64,000 bases of DNA from Arthrobacter sp. SLBN-122 (lineage in GTDB: Bacteria; Actinomycetota; Actinomycetes; Actinomycetales; Micrococcaceae), in contig NZ_VFMS01000001.1 in NCBI RefSeq assembly GCF_006715165.1, positions 1,860,001 through 1,924,000 on the forward strand, written 5' to 3'. The notes beneath the pieces were generated by a model that saw only the letters and a list, made by a program, of their open reading frames with translations, had not been told where the DNA came from and searched no databases. Below, piece after piece: positions 1-8,261 of this stretch. How positions within the stretch are numbered: the first letter of the stretch is position 1; the number at the start of each line of letters is the position of its first letter. A program made the position numbers and the translations under genes.

Positions 1-211
1 GCATGATGCCCATGTTTCCGGAGCGTCCAATGACACCCTCGTCCGGGACCAGGTCTCCTGCGATGATCCGGAACAGCGTGGTCTTGCCTGTGCCGTTGGG
101 TCCGATCAGGGCGGTCTTGGTGCCGTCCGGAACCTTGAAGGTCACCCCGTTCAGGAGCTGGGTGCCGTCGGAGAGGAAGTAGTCGATGCCGGAAACGTCA
201 ATATGGGCCAC
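1..211 (-). CDS. ABC-F family ATP-binding protein (N-terminal part, cut by window edge)
   Basis: The first 70 codons are visible. They give an ABC ATPase N-terminus with a complete Walker A motif (GPNGTGKTT) near residues 37-45, preceded by the usual A-loop region. The phrase 'DGTQLLNGVTFKVPDGTKTALIGPNG' splits into the beta-strands typical of soluble, duplicated ABC-F ATPases that act on ribosomes (Uup/EttA-like). No membrane segment is seen. The start is a GTG at 209-211 with a GGGAGG ribosome binding site about 9 nt upstream. The rest of the gene lies left of the window, so signature and second-domain motifs cannot be checked and an ordinary ABC transporter ATPase is not excluded. Confidence 0.75.
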   Translation of the reverse strand, partial: MAHIDVSGIDYFLSDGTQLLNGVTFKVPDGTKTALIGPNGTGKTTLFRIIAGDLVPDEGVIGRSGNMGIM

Positions 212-236
212 ACCGTCAATCCTCCCATGGCCGTCC

Positions 237-2225
237 CTAGCCGGCGGCGGTGAGGAATTGCTTCAGCAGCGGGCCGGAGGTGGTGGCGCCCAGGCCGCCG
301 TCCTCCACGAAGACGGCCACGGCCAGGTCGCCGTGGACGGCCACGATCCAGGCATGGGTCTTCGGCGGATTCTCGTTGCCGAACTCGGCGGTTCCGGTCT
401 TCGCTCCGACAGGCGCCCCGGGAACGCTCGAAAGGAAGCCGGCGTGGCCCGACGTAACCACCGCACGCATCATGTCTGCCAGTGACGCAGCCTCCGCGGC
501 CGTGATCGGCTTGTCGGAAGCCGTGGATGGTGCCTCGGCGGTCGCCGTCGCGGAAGGTGCGGCGGCAGGAGCAGTGGAGCCCGCCGTCGTTCCCGCAGCC
601 GGAGCCCCCGCATCGGGGTTGAGCACCAGTTGCGCGGAGACGGGGGCGCCCTTGGCCACCGAGCCTGCCATGATGGCCGCGGACAAGGGGGAGAGCAGTA
701 CCTTGCCCTGGCCGATCATGGACGCTGCGTGTTCGGTGCCCTGGGCCTGCCCGGGAACCGAACCGAGGAAGGCTTCAGCACCAAGTTTCGGCGCTTCGAC
801 CGCCACCCCCATGGACGTAGCGGCGGCTTCCAGCTGGCCCTGCGACACCGCGTCCCGCTGGGAAATGAAGGCGGTATTGCAGGAGTGCGCAAAGGCGTCC
901 CGCAGGGTCACTGCACCCAGGGAGGTCTCCGGGTACCCTTCGGAGTTCTTGAAGGTCCGCCCGTCCACGGTGAGCGTGGGGGTGCACTGGACGGTGGAGT
1001 CCGGCGTCATCCCGTTGCGGAACATGGCCAGCGAGTCCACCATCTTGAAGATGGAACCCGGGGCGTACTGCCCCAGCATGGCTGTGTTGTACCCGTTGCT
1101 GCCCGGCCCCGAAGCCGCTGCCAGCACGGCACCGGTGGAAGGCCGAAGGGCCACGATGGCTGACGCCGGCCCCACTCCCTCCAGGGTGCTCTCGGCCAGG
1201 GTCTGCAGCCGGGGGTCAAGGGTAGTCTTCAGCGGCGTCCCAGGCTTGGGCTCCACCTGGAAGAGGACGCGCCGGGGGTCGGTGCCGGCGGACTGGATTT
1301 GTTCCCGCGTAAGGTCGGCGCGTTGGGCACGGATGACCACGGCGTCCGATCCGCGGAGCTGTTCGTCGTATTGCTGCTGGAGCCCGCCGATGCCCGTGAC
1401 GTCTCCGGGAGCCAGGGCACCATCGGACGCTTCGATCTGTTCGGCCGTGGCTTCCCCCACCGAACCGAGCACGGCACGGGCAAAGGTCCTGCTCGGAGCC
1501 AGGGGGATCGATGCCGGAATGCCGCGGGCGCCCGGGATGGCCCGGATCTGCTCATCGGAGATGGTCCTTCCCTCTTCCCGCAGGGTGATGGCCCGAACGA
1601 AGGCCTGCGCACCGGCTGCCTTGACCTGCTGCACGTAGGCGGCAGGATCCACCCCTACAAGGGCCGCCAGTTTTCCGGCGGAATCGGCAGGGTCCGCGCT
1701 GCCCAGCTGGGGCTTGTCGATGCCCACGTTCACCACGGGACGGTAAGTCACCAACGGGACGTCTCCGGCGCCAAGGATGTCGGCACGCTGAGGGGACTGG
1801 GATCCCTTGGTCACAATTTCGCTGTCCCCGAGGCCAGGCACCAGGAGGCCCGGATTCCAGACGGTGAGCCATTTGTCGCCGGACTTCCTGAAGTTCGCCG
1901 GGATGGTGTACTTCCACTCCGCATCGCCAAACTTCCAGGTGTAGTTCAACGGGGCGGAGGCCTTATCGCCGTCCAGCGTGAGTCCGCCCGCCTGGACCTC
2001 GGGCTTTTGCGGATCCAAGGCCGCAAAGACCTGGTGCAGCTGGTCATTGGCTGCGGCGGCGTCCTTGCCGTCAAACGCAACCGATCCCACGTCCAGGGCC
2101 GATACTGCCGTGGCCAGCTGTTGTGCCGCGGCTTCGGCGCCGGACTTTCCGTCGTCGCAGGCCACCAGCGAGGTTCCCAGGATGAGTGCAGCTATGGCAA
2201 GCGAAAGTTTTGTTGATTTCCCCAT
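237..2225 (-). CDS. Class B penicillin-binding protein, lipoprotein with NTF2-like (MecA_N) N-domain
   Basis: A peptidoglycan D,D-transpeptidase of about 662 residues. The N-terminus is a lipoprotein signal: basic start MGKSTK, a hydrophobic core, and a lipobox ending LVAC near residue 24. An NTF2-like MecA_N domain (about 35-150) and a PBP dimerisation domain follow, then the transpeptidase domain with SIFK (Ser391, the acylated serine), SCN (Ser448) and KTG (Lys609). An Ala/Thr/Pro-rich insertion lies just before the KTG part. I chose ATG 2223-2225 because it begins the signal peptide and follows a GGGGGA stretch; a longer frame reaches 2279. This architecture resembles staphylococcal PBP2a and actinobacterial PbpA-like lipoproteins. 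Low beta-lactam affinity cannot be deduced from sequence alone. It lies 17 nt downstream of the ABC-F gene's coding strand neighbour and reads toward it. Confidence 0.9.
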   Translation of the reverse strand: MGKSTKLSLAIAALILGTSLVACDDGKSGAEAAAQQLATAVSALDVGSVAFDGKDAAAANDQLHQVFAALDPQKPEVQAGGLTLDGDKASAPLNYTWKFGDAEWKYTIPANFRKSGDKWLTVWNPGLLVPGLGDSEIVTKGSQSPQRADILGAGDVPLVTYRPVVNVGIDKPQLGSADPADSAGKLAALVGVDPAAYVQQVKAAGAQAFVRAITLREEGRTISDEQIRAIPGARGIPASIPLAPSRTFARAVLGSVGEATAEQIEASDGALAPGDVTGIGGLQQQYDEQLRGSDAVVIRAQRADLTREQIQSAGTDPRRVLFQVEPKPGTPLKTTLDPRLQTLAESTLEGVGPASAIVALRPSTGAVLAAASGPGSNGYNTAMLGQYAPGSIFKMVDSLAMFRNGMTPDSTVQCTPTLTVDGRTFKNSEGYPETSLGAVTLRDAFAHSCNTAFISQRDAVSQGQLEAAATSMGVAVEAPKLGAEAFLGSVPGQAQGTEHAASMIGQGKVLLSPLSAAIMAGSVAKGAPVSAQLVLNPDAGAPAAGTTAGSTAPAAAPSATATAEAPSTASDKPITAAEAASLADMMRAVVTSGHAGFLSSVPGAPVGAKTGTAEFGNENPPKTHAWIVAVHGDLAVAVFVEDGGLGATTSGPLLKQFLTAAG

Positions 2226-2294
2226 GGCGCCATTATCCCCCGGGCCGGCCACCGAGGACGCCACCGGCGTCCTCTGCACCTGCCGCTTCGGAAC

Positions 2295-3734
2295 CTAGAG
2301 ACCCAGGTCCGGCACCGGCAGTTTGAAGACATCCTTCAAAGCGTGCTTCGCGGCGTGCATCCCGGGCATGCCCGTGACCCCGGGACCCGGCGGTGTCGAC
2401 GACGAACACAGGTAGACGCCCAGCAGCGGTGTCCGCCACGGGACCGGCGACACTACCGGCTTCCGGACAAGGCCACGGAGGTCCATGATGCCGGCGCTGA
2501 AATCGCCGCCAATGTAGTTCCGGTTGTACTCGGCCAACTCCGCTGCGGTGATGGCGTGTGATTCCACCACCAGGTCGCGGAAGCCCGGGGCGAACCGTTC
2601 CAGCTGGGCCGCAACCTGGCTGGTCATGTCCTTTGTGGAGCCGGAAGGAACATGGCAGTACGTCCACAGTGTGTGCCGGCCTGCCGGGGCGCGGCCGGGG
2701 TCGAAGCGGGACGGTTGGGCCACGAGCACATAGGGCCGTTCAGGGTGCCGTCCGGCACTGACCTCGTTCTCCGAGCGTGCCAACTCGGCCCGCGTACCGC
2801 CCACGTGCACGGTGCCGGCGTCGGAAAGTCCTCTGGCTTGCCATGGCACGGGGCCGGACAGGATGAAGTCAACCTTGCAGGATCCGTTGCCGTAGCGGAA
2901 GCGCTCCAGGGCCCTCCGGTAGCGTCCGGGAAGTGAGGACCCTGCCATGTCCAGCAACCCCTTGGGTGCCACGTCCAGCAAGGTGGCACGGGTGGCAGGA
3001 AGCTGCTCCAGCCGGTCTATGGGGGTTCCGGTGTGGATGACGCCCCCGTGGGCGCGGATGTCGTCCGCGAGTGCTGCCGCGATGGAGGCGGAACCGCCGC
3101 GCGGGATGGGCCATCCGCCGGCGTGCCCCAGGGCGCCGAGCATCAGCCCGGCTCCCGAGGCTGCCAGGGACGGCAAATGGGAGACGGCGTGGGCGGCTAC
3201 CCCGCTCAGGAGTGCGGGCGCCAGTTCCTCCCGGAACCGAAGGTTCCACAGCCCGGTCCCCTGTTCCAGGGTCCGCAGTCCGTAGACGCCGGCCACCAGC
3301 GGGTTCCGGGGGATCCGGAGGAGCTGGTTTTGGGTGAAGTCCATGACGTCGTCAATATGGCGGACCAACGGTTCCATGAGCCGCCGGTACGCGGGCCCGT
3401 CCTGGCCCAGTCCCTCGACCGTCCGGTCCATCGATTTGTAGGCCAGGGCTGCCCGGCCGCCTTCCAGCGGTGAACCGAATGACACGTCCGGGGTGATGAG
3501 GTCCACCCTGCGGGGCAGCTCGAATGCCCGGAAGAACGGGGAGGCCAGGGCCATTGGATGCACTGCGGAGCAGACGTCGTGGAAATGCCCCGGCTGCATC
3601 AACTCGGTGGTCCGCGTTCCGCCGCCAATCTTTGCTGCGGCCTCAAAGACCTCCACAGAAAGTCCGGCCCGTGCCATGACCGCAGCTGCCGAGAGTCCGT
3701 TCGGGCCCGAGCCCACTACCGCCACGTCAGGCAC
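2295..3734 (-). CDS. NAD(P)/FAD-dependent oxidoreductase, phytoene-desaturase-like
   Basis: A 479-residue flavoprotein. The N-terminus carries the FAD dinucleotide-binding signature GSGPNGLSAAAVMARAG (about 8-24), followed by the acidic residue of the second strand (VFEA) and a GG doublet (KIGGGTRT). The C-terminal TGMPGMHAAKHAL segment is the second FAD contact typical of the CrtI/amine-oxidase-like group. The substrate is unknown; no carotenoid genes are nearby. It starts at a GTG that overlaps the end of the upstream membrane glycosyltransferase gene by 8 nt, behind a GAAGGAGG ribosome binding site, so the two are translationally coupled. Confidence 0.85.
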   Translation of the reverse strand: MPDVAVVGSGPNGLSAAAVMARAGLSVEVFEAAAKIGGGTRTTELMQPGHFHDVCSAVHPMALASPFFRAFELPRRVDLITPDVSFGSPLEGGRAALAYKSMDRTVEGLGQDGPAYRRLMEPLVRHIDDVMDFTQNQLLRIPRNPLVAGVYGLRTLEQGTGLWNLRFREELAPALLSGVAAHAVSHLPSLAASGAGLMLGALGHAGGWPIPRGGSASIAAALADDIRAHGGVIHTGTPIDRLEQLPATRATLLDVAPKGLLDMAGSSLPGRYRRALERFRYGNGSCKVDFILSGPVPWQARGLSDAGTVHVGGTRAELARSENEVSAGRHPERPYVLVAQPSRFDPGRAPAGRHTLWTYCHVPSGSTKDMTSQVAAQLERFAPGFRDLVVESHAITAAELAEYNRNYIGGDFSAGIMDLRGLVRKPVVSPVPWRTPLLGVYLCSSSTPPGPGVTGMPGMHAAKHALKDVFKLPVPDLGL

Positions 3735-5187
3735 GGGCCCCCTCCTTCGAAGTGGGGAATGAGGCCGGGCGCAGTGGCTTAAGCCGCATCCGGTCCGGTA
3801 CGTTCGCGAACGGCCCCCCGTGCGGATCGTCGAGATGGTGCCGGCGGATGGGATCGTAGGTGGGATCGTAAATGTCCCACACGACGCGCGCCATCAGGTA
3901 CGCCACCGCGGCCATGTGCGCGGCGACAGCCAGGACGTAGTAGGGCATGTCCAGGTTGTGCTGGGAGGAACCTGCGCTGGTCACCTGTCCAAGGTACATC
4001 CAGATCGCAGCCCAATGCAGGGCTTCGATACCCTGCCAGACCAGGAAGTCGTGCCACCGCGGCCTTGCCAGGGCCAGCAGCGGAATGAGCCACACCACGT
4101 ATTGGGGCGAATAGACCTTGCCGGTGAGGATGAAGGCCGCGACGATCAGGAACACCAGCTGCGCCAGGCGGGGGCGGCGGCGGGCGGTCAGGGCAACAGC
4201 GGCGATGCCCGCGCAGGCCACAGCAAACAACGTGACGGACAGAACGTTGACCCCGCCGGCGCCGATCCCGGACCAGCCCAGTCGGTCCGCCACCAGGTTG
4301 TAGGCAAACCAGGCTGAACTGTAGCCGGCGCCCCGGTCTGCGCTGTACTCAAAGAAATAGGCCCACCCGGCAGGGTTGGCGGCGGCAAAGGGGAGATTGA
4401 CCAGGACCCAAGCGGCGGCTGCGCTGCCCCCGGTCACCAGCAGCGGGCGCCACCGTCCGGTGCGCACGGCAAGCAGCAGAATGGCGCCCAGCACCAGGAG
4501 CGGATACAGCTTGGTGGCGGTTGCGAGGCCGATCATGAGCCCGGCGGGAACAAGCTGCTGCCGGGCGAAAAAGTACATTCCAAGTGCCAGCAGGAACGCA
4601 GCCCACAGATCCCAGTTGATGGTTCCGGCCAGGATGATCCCCGGCGCCACGGCCACCATGGCGGCATCCCAGGGCCTGCGGCCGGGCATGCGGGCAATCA
4701 CCAGCACGGTGGCCATGGCCACCGCCGCGAGCAGCACGGCGTTGATGTCGAAGTAGGCCAGGGCCCGCGCACTTGCCTCGCCGCTGGGCACCAGCCACGC
4801 CGTTACCCCCGCTATCAAGCCGAGGAGCACCGGGTATTCGAACTGGCTGCCGCTGCCCAGGATGGGAAAGACTCCCGCCGCCATGCCGCGGTTCCGGAAC
4901 AGTTCGGGGAAATCCGAGTAGCAAGTGGCATAGAACTGCGTGGGAGTTTCCCAGCCGTTGACCCTGCAATACCCTTTCAGCAGGATCCCCGCCAGGGCTG
5001 CCAGCGCCGTGAGGACAATGAGAACCCGTTCCACCGAATAGATGACGGGGGAGACCACGCCGGGATCCGACCTGGTCCCCAGCGGGCCGCCGATCACCTC
5101 GGTGAATTTTTGCAGCAGGGGATCACTGCGGCTGGGCACCACGATTCGGGGCCGTCGTTTACCGTCCGGCGCCTGGCTCTCGTGCAT
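3727..5187 (-). CDS. GT87-type (DUF2029) polytopic membrane glycosyltransferase
   Basis: A 486-residue membrane protein with roughly ten hydrophobic segments starting near residue 50. It has the long periplasmic first loop (CYSDFPELFRNRGMAAG, FEYPVL) and the C-terminal pattern 'FILTGKVYSPQYVVWLIPL' that mark GT87 family polyprenyl-phosphate-dependent mannosyl/arabinosyltransferases of actinobacteria. The precise donor and acceptor are not readable from the sequence. The C-terminal tail (about 50 residues) is charged and cytoplasmic. The gene overlaps the downstream FAD oxidoreductase by 8 nt. The start ATG at 5185-5187 has no strong ribosome binding site, so a later start is possible. Confidence 0.82.
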   Translation of the reverse strand: MHESQAPDGKRRPRIVVPSRSDPLLQKFTEVIGGPLGTRSDPGVVSPVIYSVERVLIVLTALAALAGILLKGYCRVNGWETPTQFYATCYSDFPELFRNRGMAAGVFPILGSGSQFEYPVLLGLIAGVTAWLVPSGEASARALAYFDINAVLLAAVAMATVLVIARMPGRRPWDAAMVAVAPGIILAGTINWDLWAAFLLALGMYFFARQQLVPAGLMIGLATATKLYPLLVLGAILLLAVRTGRWRPLLVTGGSAAAAWVLVNLPFAAANPAGWAYFFEYSADRGAGYSSAWFAYNLVADRLGWSGIGAGGVNVLSVTLFAVACAGIAAVALTARRRPRLAQLVFLIVAAFILTGKVYSPQYVVWLIPLLALARPRWHDFLVWQGIEALHWAAIWMYLGQVTSAGSSQHNLDMPYYVLAVAAHMAAVAYLMARVVWDIYDPTYDPIRRHHLDDPHGGPFANVPDRMRLKPLRPASFPTSKEGARA

Positions 5188-5235
5188 GGCATCGAGCTTA
5201 CAGCCGGCCCCGTCCCGCGGGATCGGGGCCGGCCG

Positions 5236-5367
5236 TCAGCGCAGACCGCCCATCTGCTGGTGCATGAGCACGAAAACGTCGTTCCTGTGCTGCTCCAGCA
5301 GGGCAGTGTTCAGGGAACTGCGGCGCTGCAGGGGACGGGACAGGAGCCCCATGATTATTCGCATCAA
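5236..5367 (-). CDS. Micro-ORF, 43 residues, unknown function, with very strong RBS
   Basis: A short frame beginning MRIIMGLLSRPLQRRSS and ending HQQMGGLR. It is supported mainly by an extended Shine-Dalgarno sequence (AAAGGAGGTGG) about 8 nt before the ATG at 5365-5367. The N-terminal third is hydrophobic then basic, giving an amphipathic helix; there is no Cys and no recognisable domain. It lies about 50 nt upstream of the GT87 gene on the same strand, so it could be a co-transcribed small protein or a translated leader. The upstream region contains repeated TTTTGCGC motifs (see repeat feature). I do not recognise the family. Confidence 0.5.
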   Translation of the reverse strand: MMRIIMGLLSRPLQRRSSLNTALLEQHRNDVFVLMHQQMGGLR

Positions 5368-5390
5368 GGGAGCCACCTCCTTTCTTCGGA

Positions 5391-5505
5391 AATAGGGCGC
5401 AAAAGCGCATGGGAAATTAGCGCCGTATTTCTGCGCGCAAAAGCGGCGCGAATTAGGGCGCAAAAAATCAATTGAAGGGGATTAGCGGGAATTGCGCACA
5501 AAGAG
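5391..5505. repeat. Iterated GCGCAAAA / ATTAG motifs upstream of micro-ORF
   Basis: GCGCAAAA occurs at 5397, 5435 and 5458, with a degenerate copy (GCGCACAAAG) at 5494. AATAGGGCGCAAAA (5391) and AATTAGGGCGCAAAA (5451) are near-perfect direct repeats 60 bp apart, and ATTAGCG occurs at 5416 and 5481. The array is AT-richer than its surroundings and lies directly upstream of the micro-ORF starting at 5367. It looks like a multi-site regulator-binding or promoter region; the binding factor is unknown. Confidence 0.5.
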
Positions 5506-5721
5506 CACAATCTCGGCACTGAGCACCGTGAGCCAAGCGTGGAGCACGGCCCCGGGAAAGAGTTCTGACGAACGCGGGATTATGCGGCTGCGCAGCGGGT
5601 GCCGGGGCACCAGCAGTTCCGGAAAGCAAGCCGGAAACTCAACGGGGAAGCCGCGCGGCCCTGCCAGGGCACATTCCCGGCCTGGGCCGTGCGGAGCGGG
5701 TGTCCGGGAAGCCGGCGCTTG

Positions 5722-5856
5722 TTAGCGGCGCCGCAGCAGGCCCGGGAGGGCCGCCGCCCGGCGGTAGCCGGAGTTGACCGAAGCCACGCACGCGTCATCA
5801 GCAAAGGCCGGGAATGCATTGATGGGGGCATTCCATTCGCCAGTCAAAGTCATCAT
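5722..5856 (-). CDS. Micro-ORF, 44 residues, unknown function, with strong RBS
   Basis: A frame beginning MMTLTGEWNAPINAFPAF and ending in an Arg/Leu-rich tail (PGLLRRR). An AAAAGGAGGTTGGG ribosome binding site sits just before the two ATG codons (5856 or 5853). It contains one Cys and no hydrophobic stretch long enough for a membrane helix. It lies between the histidine-phosphatase gene and the first micro-ORF, on the same strand as both. Family not recognised. The two micro-ORFs share the position (upstream of the GT87 gene) and the extended ribosome binding site, but not sequence. Confidence 0.5.
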   Translation of the reverse strand: MMTLTGEWNAPINAFPAFADDACVASVNSGYRRAAALPGLLRRR

Positions 5857-5993
5857 TATCCCAACCTCCTTTTCTGCTGTCCGCTGCGTGGGGTGCAATG
5901 CGGTCAAGGACCCGGGCAGATCACCGTGGGGTCAGGAATAAAGGTACCGCAGGATTCCATGGAAGACCAGCAATTCCGGGGAAAAGGACGAAA

Positions 5994-6017
5994 CTTTTTG
6001 AATAAAGAGATTCAAAG
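5994..6017 (-). terminator. Weak hairpin overlapping the end of the histidine-phosphatase gene
   Basis: CTTTGAAT (6010-6017) and ATTCAAAAAG (5994-6003, minus strand sense) can pair around a six-base loop. The T-rich continuation is short. The stem includes the stop codon. A weak minus-strand terminator is possible. Confidence 0.35.
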
Positions 6018-6596
6018 GCCCCAGCGCACAATAGCGGGTGTCTTTTTATCCCAGCCAAGCGTGCAGACTTTCGCCGTGCCAAGAATGAAATGCCGGCCTT
6101 CGGTGGGCGGCAATTCCAGCCAGCGCGCCGTGAGGATGCGGGAGAAGTGTCCGTGCGCCACGATCAGCACGTTGTCCATCCCGGATTCCAGGATCCGGCC
6201 GATGATCTTGTCCGCCCTGGCGGCCACCTCGTCGAGTGTCTCACCGTTGGGCACGCCATGCGTCCAGATCAGGTAGTCGGGATTGTCCTTGCGGATGAGG
6301 TCCGAACTGATCCCCTCGTAGTCTCCGTAGTTCCATTCAACGGCGAGTGGTTCATGCCGGGCATCGGGGAAGCCAGCGAGTTCGGCCGTCCGCCGAGCGC
6401 GCCGGAGCGGGGAGGTGAGCACCAGGTCGAAGTCGACGCCGTCCAGTACCTTGCGGGCCTCCACGGCCTGCTGCTCGCCTTCCACGGTCAGCGGGAGGTC
6501 CGTGAGGCCCGTGTACTGCCCGCTCTTGGACCATTCGGTTTCGCCGTGGCGGAGGATCCAGAGCTGGGGGCGCGGGGCAAAGGCGGGGTTGGTCAC
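6012..6596 (-). CDS. Histidine phosphatase family protein (phosphoglycerate-mutase-like)
   Basis: A 194-residue protein of the branch-1 histidine phosphatase superfamily. The phosphate-accepting histidine is in LRHGETEWS (about residue 16), the family arginine is in LTSPLRRARRTAEL, and the second catalytic histidine is in IVAHGHFSRILTARW near residue 150. The substrate is not defined by sequence; general acid phosphatase or sugar-phosphate phosphatase roles are equally likely. The GTG start overlaps the stop of the CCA-adding enzyme gene as GTGA, so the two form a translationally coupled pair. Confidence 0.9.
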   Translation of the reverse strand: MTNPAFAPRPQLWILRHGETEWSKSGQYTGLTDLPLTVEGEQQAVEARKVLDGVDFDLVLTSPLRRARRTAELAGFPDARHEPLAVEWNYGDYEGISSDLIRKDNPDYLIWTHGVPNGETLDEVAARADKIIGRILESGMDNVLIVAHGHFSRILTARWLELPPTEGRHFILGTAKVCTLGWDKKTPAIVRWGL

Positions 6597-8101
6597 TTGG
6601 ACTCCTCAACGGGTGAAGGTTCGACGACGGCGGGAGGGGCTTCGGGGCCGGGTGCGGCAGGTGCGGATTCAGCCTGTTCGGCCCACCACCGGAGGAGGCG
6701 CGCCTCAGCTTCTTCGGTGGGCAGTGGTCCGTGTTCCATCCGTTCATTCAGGAGGAACTTGTAGGCGCGGCCCACCACAGGCCCCGGTTTGATGTCCAGC
6801 AGGGCCATGATCCGGGCTCCGTCCAGGTCCGGACGCACCGCGTCCAAGGACTCCTGTTCGCGGAGGGCTGCGATCCTGGCCTCCAGGTCGTCGTAGGCGA
6901 AGGCCAAACGCTCGGCTTTGCGCTGGTTACGCGTGGTGACGTCGGAGCGGGTCAGGCGGTGCAGCCGCTCCAGCAGCGGGCCGGCGTCGGTCACATACCG
7001 GCGGACAGCGGAATCGCTCCAGCCCGCATCGCCGTAGCCGTAGAAGCGCATATGGAGCTCCACCAGCCGTGCGACGGCCTTAATGGTGTCGTTGTCGAAC
7101 CGCAGCGCCTTCATCCTCTTGCTGGTGAGCTTGGCACCCACCATGTCGTGGTGGCGGAAGCTCACCGCGCCGCCCGGTTCGAAGCGGCGCGTCGCCGGCT
7201 TTCCGACGTCGTGCATTAATGCTGCGAAACGCAGCACGAAGTCCGGGCCGGGCACGGGCCCCTCCGCGTCGGTTTCAAGCTCTGCTGCCTGTTCCAGCAC
7301 CTGGAGGGAGTGCTGGTAGACGTCCTTGTGCCGGTGGTGCTCATCGGATTCGAGCCGGAGGGCGGAGACCTCGGGCAGCACATGCTCGGCCAGTCCGGTG
7401 TCCACCAGGAGGTCAATCCCCACGCGTGGCCGGTCTCCGCAGACCAGTTTGACCAGTTCGTCCCGGACGCGCTCGGCGGAAATGATCCTGATCCGGTCCG
7501 CCATGCCCGTCATGGCCTCCCGGACGTCGCCGGAGACCGAAACTCCCAGCTGCGCGGCGAACCGGGCGGCCCGCATCATCCGGAGGGGGTCATCGGAGAA
7601 GGACGCTTCGGGCGCGCCGGGGGTGGCCAGCACGGAGGCGTGGAGGTCGCGGACGCCGCCGAAGGGGTCCACCAGTTCCATGGAGGGCAGCTTCAAGGCC
7701 ATGGCGTTAATGGTGAAGTCGCGGCGCAGCAGGTCGTCGGTCAAGGAGGAACCGAACGCCACCATCGGCTTGCGGGAGTCGGGATCGTACGCCTCGGCCC
7801 GGTACGTGGTGATCTCGATCTGGAAGCCGGCCTTGCGCATGCCGATGGTGCCGAAGGCGCGGCCGATCTCCCAGAAGTTGTCCGCCCACTTCTTGATCAG
7901 CGCCACGGTCTGGTCCGGGGTGGCGTCAGTGGTGAAGTCCAGGTCGGGGGAGGTCCGGCCAAGGAACAGGTCGCGCACGGGACCGCCCACCAGTGACAAC
8001 TCGTGACCGGCGTCCACGAACCGCTGCCCGAGCTCCAGGACCACCGGGTCCACCTTGAAGTCGACAGTGTGGGAATCAATCTTGTGATGTGCGTGCGACA
8101 T
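6593..8101 (-). CDS. cca: CCA tRNA nucleotidyltransferase
   Basis: Adds or repairs the 3'-terminal CCA of tRNAs; the tRNA-Ile and tRNA-Leu genes in this window do not encode CCA, so the enzyme is needed. The 502-residue protein has the class II polymerase-beta-fold head: SLVGGPVRDLFLGR, then metal-binding DLDFTT (about residues 53-58), then the RRDFTINAMA motif. The tRNA-binding neck follows, and an HD domain (MHDVGKPATRR, about 300) lies in the C-terminal half. The last 35 residues are Pro/Ala/Glu rich. A start at 8099-8101 precedes MSHAHHK. It is divergent from the Nudix gene across a 160-bp promoter region. Confidence 0.93.
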   Translation of the reverse strand: MSHAHHKIDSHTVDFKVDPVVLELGQRFVDAGHELSLVGGPVRDLFLGRTSPDLDFTTDATPDQTVALIKKWADNFWEIGRAFGTIGMRKAGFQIEITTYRAEAYDPDSRKPMVAFGSSLTDDLLRRDFTINAMALKLPSMELVDPFGGVRDLHASVLATPGAPEASFSDDPLRMMRAARFAAQLGVSVSGDVREAMTGMADRIRIISAERVRDELVKLVCGDRPRVGIDLLVDTGLAEHVLPEVSALRLESDEHHRHKDVYQHSLQVLEQAAELETDAEGPVPGPDFVLRFAALMHDVGKPATRRFEPGGAVSFRHHDMVGAKLTSKRMKALRFDNDTIKAVARLVELHMRFYGYGDAGWSDSAVRRYVTDAGPLLERLHRLTRSDVTTRNQRKAERLAFAYDDLEARIAALREQESLDAVRPDLDGARIMALLDIKPGPVVGRAYKFLLNERMEHGPLPTEEAEARLLRWWAEQAESAPAAPGPEAPPAVVEPSPVEESK

Positions 8102-8248
8102 AGTTCCTTAAGCTTGGCAGAAACCAGCGCCGCGGCAGTCCAAAAAAGCGTCACGATCCGCGCGGATTGAGGTTCCATGCCGGAAAGTGCGTCATATCCC
8201 GTCCATGTTGGTGTCATGTTCCGGTCATCACCGGAGGGCAACAGTCGT

Positions 8249-8261
8249 TAGAGTGGACTCC
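8249..8261 (+). promoter_or_regulatory. Candidate leaderless -10 box of the Nudix gene
   Basis: TAGAGT at 8249-8254 matches the actinobacterial TANNNT -10 pattern. It stands exactly 7 nt before the ATG at 8262, leaving no room for a ribosome binding site, so the mRNA probably starts at the initiator codon. Confidence 0.5.
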
